The notes under the pieces were generated by a model. The model saw only the letters and a program-made list of their open reading frames with translations. It was not told where the DNA came from and searched no databases. Below are positions 46,191-53,116 of a DNA stretch of 64,000 nucleotides, piece after piece (the first letter of the stretch is position 1; every line of letters begins with the position of its first letter). The stretch lies in contig JBKECW010000040.1 in NCBI GenBank assembly GCA_047975005.1, positions 41,591 to 105,590 on the forward strand. The letters run 5' to 3'. This DNA comes from JBKEAJ01 sp047975005. GTDB taxonomy: Bacteria > Bacteroidota > Bacteroidia > Bacteroidales > Prolixibacteraceae. The translations under genes and the position numbers were made by a program.

Positions 46191-46892
46191 ATGAGTAATA
46201 ATGTTGTTAAAAATAAGTCCATTGACTTCTTTGAAAAAATAAAAGGAAATAAAATACTTGCGGGTATTAGTGATGCCGACCTAGAAGATCTTGATTGTAA
46301 TGTTGTCTATCAGATTAAGCATTATAAAGCGAAGGATATTATTGCTCTGATGGAAGACGAGGTAGCGGGGCAGTATTTTCTCACAAAAGGGACGGTTAAG
46401 ACTGAAATGACCGACCCTGATGCCCGAAGTCTCAAAATTGATGAGCTGTATGCCCCCGCTCTTATTGCTCCCGCATTTATATTTGGCGCATACAATAAAT
46501 TCCCTGTAAATGTTATCGCTAAAACGGATGTGGAATTATTATTCGTACACAAGACGCATTTAATCAGTTTACTACAACTACACCAACAGATGCTTAAGAA
46601 CTATCTGGTGGTCTTGTCTGCTAGAACGCAATTCCTGTCGCAAAAGATAAAGTTTCTTAGTTTCCAAACTATTAAAGGTAAATACGCATCTTACCTTATT
46701 GATAATATTGTTGGAGGTAATACAGATTTGTTACTCAAAGAATCGCACGAAGCTCTAGCGACAATATTTGGAGTCACAAGACCCTCGCTGTCAAGAGCAG
46801 TGAGAGAGCTAGACCAAGACGGAATCATAGAAGCTCGAGGAAAGAATGTGAAAATTCTTGACATTGCCAAATTGAAGCAATATGTTAGGTAG
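46191..46892 (+). CDS. Crp/Fnr family transcriptional regulator
   Basis: A 233-residue regulator with an N-terminal cyclic-nucleotide-binding-like barrel (about 20-140, including GQYFLTKGTVKTEM) and a C-terminal winged helix whose recognition helix is in FGVTRPSLSRAVREL (about 192-206). It lacks the Fnr cysteine cluster, and the cAMP-binding arginine is not evident, so its effector is unknown. It is a single gene between the ABC-F and rdgB genes. Confidence 0.88.
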   Translation: MSNNVVKNKSIDFFEKIKGNKILAGISDADLEDLDCNVVYQIKHYKAKDIIALMEDEVAGQYFLTKGTVKTEMTDPDARSLKIDELYAPALIAPAFIFGAYNKFPVNVIAKTDVELLFVHKTHLISLLQLHQQMLKNYLVVLSARTQFLSQKIKFLSFQTIKGKYASYLIDNIVGGNTDLLLKESHEALATIFGVTRPSLSRAVRELDQDGIIEARGKNVKILDIAKLKQYVR

Positions 46893-47075
46893 GTAAGTGT
46901 CTGGTTACTATATTACTGTTGCGGAGTATTATTACTTGTTGAAAAATAAAAAAGATCTCCCCTGAAATATATTGATATATATAGCTTTGGGAGAATAAGA
47001 TAATTAAAATGTCAAATAGGATAACCGTTGACTTGATGCATGATAATCCGAAATTCTAAAAAATTACAGAGTCGT

Positions 47076-47657
47076 ATGAAAATAGTATTTGCCACAAACA
47101 ACCCCAACAAACTTCGTGAGTTGCAACAAATTGTTGGAACTAAAATAGAAATAGTCAGCCTAGCGGATATTGGTTGTACAGAAGAAATACCCGAGACTCA
47201 GCCTACTATAAAAGGCAACGCGCTGCAAAAAGCCCGATACGTGAAAGATAACTATGGGCTTGATTGTTTTGCCGATGATACCGGACTTGAAATAAATGCT
47301 CTAAATGGTGAACCTGGTGTGTATTCGGCTCGTTATGCAGGTGAACAGAAATCAGCAAAAGATAATATAAACCTTGTTTTGCAAAAACTCGACGGACTGA
47401 GAGACCGTAAGGCGCGCTTTGTTACCATGATAGCTCTAGTATTGGGGACTAAAGAATATCTGTTTGAGGGCGAGGTGAAAGGCGAAATTATAACTGAATG
47501 CCATGGTCAGAACGGCTTTGGCTATGACCCCGTATTTAGACCCGATGGCTACGACCTTACTTTTGCTGAAATGGACAAAGACACTAAAAACAAAATTAGC
47601 CATCGCGGGAGAGCTACCCAAAAGCTCCTGCAATTCTTGATGTCAGAAACAAAATGA
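47076..47657 (+). CDS. rdgB: Non-canonical purine NTP pyrophosphatase (RdgB/HAM1)
   Basis: Removes ITP, dITP and XTP from nucleotide pools. The 193-residue chain starts with the family hallmark FATNNPNKLRE (residues 5-15) and has DDTGLEI near 68, the SARYAG block and SHRGRA near the end. ATG 47076 is chosen because residues from there align with known RdgB starts; an ATG at 47040 is in frame. Its stop overlaps the recO start by four bases (ATGA). Confidence 0.95.
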   Translation: MKIVFATNNPNKLRELQQIVGTKIEIVSLADIGCTEEIPETQPTIKGNALQKARYVKDNYGLDCFADDTGLEINALNGEPGVYSARYAGEQKSAKDNINLVLQKLDGLRDRKARFVTMIALVLGTKEYLFEGEVKGEIITECHGQNGFGYDPVFRPDGYDLTFAEMDKDTKNKISHRGRATQKLLQFLMSETK

Positions 47658-48379
47658 AGAAAATAAACGAAGGAATAGTATTAGGACATCTGAAATATAA
47701 CGATAATAAGAACATTGTCCACATTTATACGCGCAATGAGGGACGTGTGTCTTATATGACAACTATTCCTAAAGGAAATAATAAGCATAAGGTTATAAGT
47801 GCGTTGTTGCCCCTGTCAAATGTGGAAGTAACATATTTGGACCATGCTTCCGAAAGCATGAAAAGAATTACCGATATAAGGCTTGCCAAGACATATAAAA
47901 CTATACACATGGACGTTGTGAAAGGTTCAATGTCTTTATTTATTGCAGAGTTTTTGGAAAAGTGCCTAAAACACAACTCTCCCGACGATGATTTATACCG
48001 GTATATAGAATACTCCCTTGAGTATTTTGATAATCTTGACAGATATTCCAATTTTCATATTGAATTTTTATGCGGATTGTCAGAGCATTTTGGCATTCAG
48101 CCGAGAGAGCTTGATTCCCATAGGCATACAAACACTATATATTGGGATTTTCAGGAGGGGCTGTTTGTAGATGTTATGCCTGCACATTCTAATTTTTTAG
48201 ATTCTGAATTGTCGATAATGGCGTGTCGATTCTTTGGCAGAAACCAGACTTCAGATATGAACCTGAGCCGTAGTGAGCGCAACAAGCTCCTGCATGCCCT
48301 CATAAAATACTTCTCTATACACCTCGACGGCATAAACAAAATCAACTCCTTGGAGATCTTGCAAGAGGTGTTTGCTTGA
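47654..48379 (+). CDS. recO: DNA repair protein RecO
   Basis: Recombination mediator that helps RecR load RecA at gaps. The 241 residues begin with the OB-fold strand pattern EGIVLGHLKYNDNKNIVHIYTRNEGR, within the first 35 residues, followed by a helical domain. The zinc-finger cysteines of some RecO proteins are missing, as is common in Bacteroidota. Translationally coupled to rdgB by a four-base overlap. Confidence 0.9.
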   Translation: MKKINEGIVLGHLKYNDNKNIVHIYTRNEGRVSYMTTIPKGNNKHKVISALLPLSNVEVTYLDHASESMKRITDIRLAKTYKTIHMDVVKGSMSLFIAEFLEKCLKHNSPDDDLYRYIEYSLEYFDNLDRYSNFHIEFLCGLSEHFGIQPRELDSHRHTNTIYWDFQEGLFVDVMPAHSNFLDSELSIMACRFFGRNQTSDMNLSRSERNKLLHALIKYFSIHLDGINKINSLEILQEVFA

Positions 48380-48783
48380 AATATCATGTTATGTACGATA
48401 ATGCTAAGTCTGTGTTATCATGCGGACTGAGATTCTGATATTTACCAATCATGTGCAATCATAACAAAATTGGTATTTTATGGATGTACCTATCCACTAA
48501 AGCATATTGTCACCTGTGTACACAGCATGGCAGTGCTCTGGTAAAATGCCGGATAGACTTGCTCATTTGCTTACATCCTTAAAAATAACCACTAGAAATA
48601 TTGCCATAATTAAGGGAAGACACTTTGCTTGTGTAATTACCTGATAATCAGTGGTGGTTTTCTGTTAAGGGAAGATTACCTCAAAATAAGGGAATACTCG
48701 CTCGGAATAATCAATAAATAGTATACATTTGCGCCCAGATAAATACGACTAAAGAAATGTAATTTTTTAAAAAAACAAGAAAG
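48380..48783. other. 404-base intergenic region with palindrome and direct repeats
   Basis: No gene is seen. It contains a 12-bp perfect palindrome CTGTGTACACAG at 48514-48525, and three copies of TAAGGGAA (48611-48618, 48666-48673 and 48687-48694), the first two within TTAAGGGAAGA. A -7 box at 48724-48731 follows. An imperfect inverted repeat links ACCACT near 48588 and AGTGGT near 48650. Confidence 0.5.
48724..48731 (+). promoter_or_regulatory. Candidate -7 box for the GNAT-nitrilase gene
   Basis: TACATTTG, 52 bases before ATG 48784; no TTTG at -33. The nearest TAAGGGAA repeat ends 29 bases upstream. Confidence 0.45.
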
Positions 48784-50295
48784 ATGCAAATAGATATAAG
48801 AAAACTGCAATTTAGTGATTTCGATGAACTTGCCGAAGTGATGAAACGGGCTTACTCCTCTATGCCTGAGTCCTTGTGGTCGAAGAAAAGTATCAAAAAA
48901 CTAACTTCTATCTTTCCCGACGGACAAATATGTATCACTGTTGACGATAAAATAGCAGCAGTTTGTCTCTCAATTATAGTTAATTACAAAGAGTTTGACG
49001 ACGAGCATACCTACTCGGAAATAATTGGAGATTTTTCTTTCAGCACCCATTCCGCAGTTGGCGATGTGCTATACGGGATAGAAGTTTTTGTCGACCCGGA
49101 ATATAGACAATTTCGACTTGGACGCAGACTATACGATGCACGGAAAGAGCTTTGCGAGACACTGAATCTAAAATCAATAATTATTGGCGGAAGAATACCA
49201 AACTACCACAAACACAGTAAGGAACTAACACCACGAGAATATATCCGTAAGGTCAGGGATAAAGAAATATACGATCCCGTACTCTCTTTTCAGTTATCCA
49301 ATGAATTCTTGCCTATAAGAGTATTGAGAAAATATCTGCCCGGCGACGAGGATTCTAAGGAAAATGCGGTATTGCTGCAGTGGAACAATATATATTACAG
49401 CAAAAAACCGAATGCGATGCAAGACAGTGTTATCAGGCTTGGACTTGTGCAATGGCAGATGCGACATTTCAATACTATTGATGAGTTTTACGAGCAGGTT
49501 GAGTTTTTTGTTGATGCCGTGGCTGGATACAATGCTGATTTTGCTTTATTTCCCGAATTTTTTAACTCACCGCTGCTCGCTCCTTTCAATCATCTTTCTG
49601 AAAGGGACAGCATGTTGGAGTTGGCAAAAATGACCGAAGAAATTAAAAATAAAATACTAGAATTTGCAATCAGTTATAACGTAAATATTATCTCGGGTAG
49701 CATGCCATTTGAAGAAGATGGAGATTTGTATAACGTCAGCTATTTGCTTCACCGCGACGGAAAGATCGACGAATACCGCAAAGTACATATCACGCCTAAC
49801 GAGAAAAAATGTTACGGAATGAAAGGCGGTAATGAAATAAAAGTTATTGATACCGATTGTGGAAAGGTTGGATTGGTAATTTGCTATGATGTGGAGTTCC
49901 CTGAACTATCAAGGATACTTGCCGACCAAGGGATGAAAATCCTCTTTGTGCCGTATCTGACCGATACTCAGAATGCTTATACGCGAGTTAGGACTTGTGC
50001 ACAGGCCAGAGCTGTCGAAAACGAATGTTATGTCGCTATTGCAGGATGTGTGGGCAACTTGCCGGGAGTGAACAATATGGACATCCAATTCGGACAAGCA
50101 GCAGTTTTCACTCCTTCTGATTTTGCCTTTCCTTCGAATGCAGTGAAAGGCGAGGCAACACCAAACACTGAAATGACCTTGCTGGTAGATGTAGACCTTA
50201 ATCTATTGAAAGAATTGCACCATAACGGCGCTGTCAGAACAATGAAGGATAGAAGAAAGGACCTTTACGAGACGAATTTTATTAAAGACGTGTGA
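48784..50295 (+). CDS. GNAT acetyltransferase-nitrilase fusion protein
   Basis: A 503-residue two-domain enzyme. Residues 1 to about 175 form a GNAT domain, with EVFVDPEYRQFRLGRRLYDARK as the acetyl-CoA-binding stretch near 101-122. Residues about 218-500 form a carbon-nitrogen hydrolase with the complete triad Glu258 (FPEF), Lys333 (YRKVH) and Cys367 (ICYDVEFPE). Such fusions are widespread but have no agreed substrate; an amide that is hydrolysed or made and then acetylated is possible. It stands alone, followed by a strong terminator. Confidence 0.9.
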   Translation: MQIDIRKLQFSDFDELAEVMKRAYSSMPESLWSKKSIKKLTSIFPDGQICITVDDKIAAVCLSIIVNYKEFDDEHTYSEIIGDFSFSTHSAVGDVLYGIEVFVDPEYRQFRLGRRLYDARKELCETLNLKSIIIGGRIPNYHKHSKELTPREYIRKVRDKEIYDPVLSFQLSNEFLPIRVLRKYLPGDEDSKENAVLLQWNNIYYSKKPNAMQDSVIRLGLVQWQMRHFNTIDEFYEQVEFFVDAVAGYNADFALFPEFFNSPLLAPFNHLSERDSMLELAKMTEEIKNKILEFAISYNVNIISGSMPFEEDGDLYNVSYLLHRDGKIDEYRKVHITPNEKKCYGMKGGNEIKVIDTDCGKVGLVICYDVEFPELSRILADQGMKILFVPYLTDTQNAYTRVRTCAQARAVENECYVAIAGCVGNLPGVNNMDIQFGQAAVFTPSDFAFPSNAVKGEATPNTEMTLLVDVDLNLLKELHHNGAVRTMKDRRKDLYETNFIKDV

Positions 50296-50644
50296 TTTTT
50301 CTTTTCTCCTCTGCGCAACCATTTAGAATTAATGCGTCTAATATGTAAAACGTTTAGTAAATGTATCCTTGTACTTGTTCAGACAAAGAAGGAGTATATG
50401 CTCTATTATTCTTATTAATCAATAAATAGAGCTTATTAAGAGTTGAACATATTCATAATTCGAGCTATTTTATAAACCACCGCCTCTCATGCTTGAGAGA
50501 GCGGTGGTTTTTTTACTTTTATAATGTTTTGTCGGAGTAGATTGCTTCGTCATAAGCTTCTCGCAATATCAATATCGGCTGCTACAACTTACAGCATATA
50601 TCTTGTATTAATACTGCCTCTTTTTGCAGTTCTCGTATTGTTCA
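50296..50644. other. 349-base intergenic region
   Basis: Holds the terminator at 50474-50514 and otherwise nothing recognised. An open frame at 50524-50715 on the plus strand overlaps the end of the AraC gene and is rejected. Confidence 0.45.
50474..50514. terminator. Strong intrinsic terminator
   Basis: AAACCACCGCCTCTCA (50474-50489), loop TGCT, TGAGAG, one bulged A, GCGGTGGTTT, then TTTT. It separates the GNAT-nitrilase and AraC genes, which converge. Confidence 0.92.
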
Positions 50645-51547
50645 TCACTGCGGCGTGTATTCATTTTTATATCTTGTGCGGTAAGTTTTGGGGCTTAGGC
50701 TCATCTCGTGGGTGAAGGCTTTGGAAAAATGAAATTGGTCGTAGAAACCAAGTTTGTATGCTATTTCTTTGATTTTCAGGTCTGTAAATTGCAAGTATGA
50801 GCAGGCTCGTTGTATTTTGAGCTGGTTGTAGTACACCATAGGGGAAAATGATGTTCGCTGAGTAAACAGAGTTCCAAAATGCGATGCAGAATAGCCTACG
50901 TTGGAGGCGATGTCTTCCAATGTTATCTTATTCTCCAAGTTTTCTTTCATAAAGACAATGCTGCTCTGTATTATATCCGTTTTCTTTATGTTATTGACTT
51001 TTCGATATTGATTTATATATTTGATAGAGCTTAGAAAATATGTCAAACATAGACTTACATATTCTAAATTTTCAGGGCTGTATCCCATTTCGAGATTCTC
51101 ATACATTTCCTCGAAAAGAGAGAGCCTGTCATTAATACGGCTGCTGTTGCTTTCGTCTATATTAAGGACTCTTCCAAATATCGATAAAAATAATGGGGTA
51201 TTCTCACCTAGAAAATGGAACCAATATATGCTCCATGGCTTATGTTTTTTTGCTCCATAAGCGTGGTACTTATTGGCTGGCAGAATGAAACATTGATTTT
51301 TTGATATATCTACTTTGTCGCCATCCGTCTGCAACCAGCCTTCACCTTCTGCACAGTAGATGAAAACGTTCTCTTTTGTGCCCTCCCTGCGCTCGCGATA
51401 ATGGAACTTGGCATGAGGGTAGTAGCCGATATGGGTAATATAAAGCAGCTTGCTTATCGGATTGCTGAGTTGCTGACTACGTATGCTGTAGGGCGTGATA
51501 ATTGCCTTCTCTCCCGAAAACCCTTCAGCTTTTTTTTTCATTTTCAT
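50645..51547 (-). CDS. AraC family transcriptional regulator
   Basis: A 300-residue regulator. An N-terminal cupin-type sensor (about 30-150, with EGWLQTDGDK and LPANKYHAYGA) precedes two helix-turn-helix motifs (about 200-295, including ITLEDIASNVGYSASHFGTLF and ITEIA-like KIKEIAYKLGFYDQFHFSKAF). AraC proteins with this cupin commonly respond to sugars. It lies between the carbohydrate cluster (53-63 kb) and the GNAT-nitrilase gene, and could regulate the cluster, though this is inference from proximity. Confidence 0.9.
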   Translation of the reverse strand: MKMKKKAEGFSGEKAIITPYSIRSQQLSNPISKLLYITHIGYYPHAKFHYRERREGTKENVFIYCAEGEGWLQTDGDKVDISKNQCFILPANKYHAYGAKKHKPWSIYWFHFLGENTPLFLSIFGRVLNIDESNSSRINDRLSLFEEMYENLEMGYSPENLEYVSLCLTYFLSSIKYINQYRKVNNIKKTDIIQSSIVFMKENLENKITLEDIASNVGYSASHFGTLFTQRTSFSPMVYYNQLKIQRACSYLQFTDLKIKEIAYKLGFYDQFHFSKAFTHEMSLSPKTYRTRYKNEYTPQ

Positions 51548-51630
51548 ATCCTATCAAATATTTTGGACTCCTGATATTATGGATAGACACTATTTAGACT
51601 TAAATATTTTCAAAGTTGCAAAAATCTTCT

Positions 51631-52611
51631 CTAAAACCGAAGCGTTCTGTCTTTCATCCCGGCATTGACGGTTTTGAAAACTTCTGCTGTGAAATCCTCT
51701 ACCGTCGGTGCAGGAGCTTTGAATTGACTGTGTACTCCTTTGGTTTCTATTGTTTTGTTGTCTAAATCTATTGTTACAAAGGCATATACAGAGTCTTGAT
51801 ATTCAGCCATGTTGCCCTTCGAGAATTTCTTCTCGCCCTCAACCCATAAATATGAAGCACTGTTTATCTGCAAATAGTCGACTCCGTCGATTTTGCTGTG
51901 TGCATCAATATGATGATGTCCGCAAAGGCAGGCGATAACTCGTTTCTCACTGCTATTGGCTTCTTTTATTATATTTCTGATGTCTTCCCGGTTTGGAACA
52001 GAGCCGCCAATCTCGTCGAATGCCTGATGCGAAAATATGACACAAGGGAGTTTGCTGTCGGCTATTGTACTTTTTAGCCATTGTAGTTGCTCGTCATTGA
52101 TAAGCCCTCTGTCTTCTCGGGCAACATAGTAATTGCCATTGTCGTAGTCGATTAGCTTTCCGTCTTTGCGGGTGAAATTGCAGTCTAAAACAATGAAACG
52201 TAGCCCTTTTTTGTCGAAATGATAGTAGCTGTTGGACATTTCATAGCGTTTCACCATCTCTTGTTTGGAGTTGTGATCCATATCGTGGTTGCCGAGTACA
52301 TTGTACTTCTCTCCCACAAAGCTATTCCACACGGATAGTATCTTGTCTGCGCCTGTGCCATGGCATAAGTCGCCCAGCTGAATTATAAAATCTGGCTTGT
52401 GCTGAGTGGCAGCATCTACAAAATCTTGCAAACGCTGAGTGGCATCTTCTTGCAAATCCTCGTGTACGTCTGAGATTACTCCAAATGTAATTTTGTTACT
52501 CGTCTTCATCATGCACGATGTAAGAACATTGTCTGCAAGTGCTAGTCCTGCAACTCCCATTGCGCTCTTCTTTATAAATCGGCGTCTTCCATTGTCGTTT
52601 TGTATTGTCAT
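51631..52611 (-). CDS. Tat-exported calcineurin-like metallophosphoesterase
   Basis: A 326-residue enzyme. The N-terminus has a twin-arginine motif (RRRFIKK) followed by a hydrophobic segment and LTSC, so it may be a Tat-dependent lipoprotein. Metallophosphoesterase motifs follow: GVISDVHED near 44, LGDLCHG near 80, LGNHDMDH near 107, and CGHHHID near 230. Its substrate is unknown. It is separated from the AraC gene by about 80 bases on the same strand and from the GH2 gene by a repeat element. Confidence 0.88.
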   Translation of the reverse strand: MTIQNDNGRRRFIKKSAMGVAGLALADNVLTSCMMKTSNKITFGVISDVHEDLQEDATQRLQDFVDAATQHKPDFIIQLGDLCHGTGADKILSVWNSFVGEKYNVLGNHDMDHNSKQEMVKRYEMSNSYYHFDKKGLRFIVLDCNFTRKDGKLIDYDNGNYYVAREDRGLINDEQLQWLKSTIADSKLPCVIFSHQAFDEIGGSVPNREDIRNIIKEANSSEKRVIACLCGHHHIDAHSKIDGVDYLQINSASYLWVEGEKKFSKGNMAEYQDSVYAFVTIDLDNKTIETKGVHSQFKAPAPTVEDFTAEVFKTVNAGMKDRTLRF

Positions 52612-52666
52612 TTGGAATGTATTCTGATAACGGGCTGTTGCTAATGATATTTTTCTTGTTCTGCAA

Positions 52667-52674
52667 CAAATATA
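52667..52674 (-). promoter_or_regulatory. Candidate -7 box for the metallophosphoesterase
   Basis: TATATTTG on the minus strand, 56 bases before the ATG at 52611; no -33 TTTG is evident. Confidence 0.45.
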
Positions 52675-52708
52675 GTAAAATTTAAATTGTTTTTATTTGT
52701 TGATTTAT

Positions 52709-52960
52709 GCTGCCCTTTCAGGGCGGGATTGAAGGGGGATGTTTTTTGTCCTAGTGTCTTGCACTAGGCTGAATTAAGTTGCACCTTCGGTGCGGGGAAC
52801 GATTAGTATGTTTGGTAAGTGCTTGTAAATTAAGTTGTTCAACTTTTAGTGAAATGATATTTTGATGTGCAAATGGCTGAAAGCCATTGTTATTTTAGCC
52901 CCATGCAAAGCATGGGGTAATGATGTACGTCCCAATACTGATGCGCCCTGTAAGGACAAC
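52709..52960. repeat. Chain of six to seven short hairpins, Bacteroidota-type dispersed repeat
   Basis: Perfect small stems in a row: GCCCT/AGGGC (52712-52724), CCTAGTG/CACTAGG (52750-52768), GCACC/GGTGC (52781-52793), AAGTT/AACTT (52832-52845), AATGGCT/AGCCATT (52872-52888) and CCCCATGC/GCATGGGG (52899-52917). A decayed GCCCTGTAAGGAC follows near 52945. Loops are 3-5 bases, often TTC, GAA or AAA. I recall similar chains scattered through other Bacteroidota genomes. The function is unknown. Confidence 0.65.
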
Positions 52961-53080
52961 TTGTCTATATTAATTAATCGTTCCATAAAAAGCGTTCGTC
53001 ATCAGGACCCATAAATACACATCGTGATATTTTACATGTTTTGCGTGACTTGTTACATTTTTTGTTGTAGTGAGTTGTGT

Positions 53081-53088
53081 TAATTTTG
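53081..53088 (+). promoter_or_regulatory. Candidate -7 box for the GH2-led cluster
   Basis: TAATTTTG, 28 bases before ATG 53117; TTTG at 53061-53064 is the nearest -33 candidate but only 16 bp away. Confidence 0.45.
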
Positions 53089-53116
53089 CGCTACGTAATT
53101 ATTAAAAATACTAGTT

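Larger units (their letters stand above)
52612..53116. other. 505-base intergenic region dominated by a hairpin chain
   Basis: Between divergent metallophosphoesterase and GH2 genes. It holds two promoter boxes (52667-52674 minus, 53081-53088 plus) and the multi-hairpin repeat at 52709-52960. No gene is seen. Confidence 0.6.

Noticed and set aside
48609..48694. TAAGGGAA repeats as a CRISPR-like array
   Set aside because: Only three short copies at unequal spacing and no cas genes.
50524..50715. 63-codon hydrophobic open frame on the plus strand
   Set aside because: It overlaps the 3' end of the AraC gene on the other strand and starts just after a terminator, with no promoter box.
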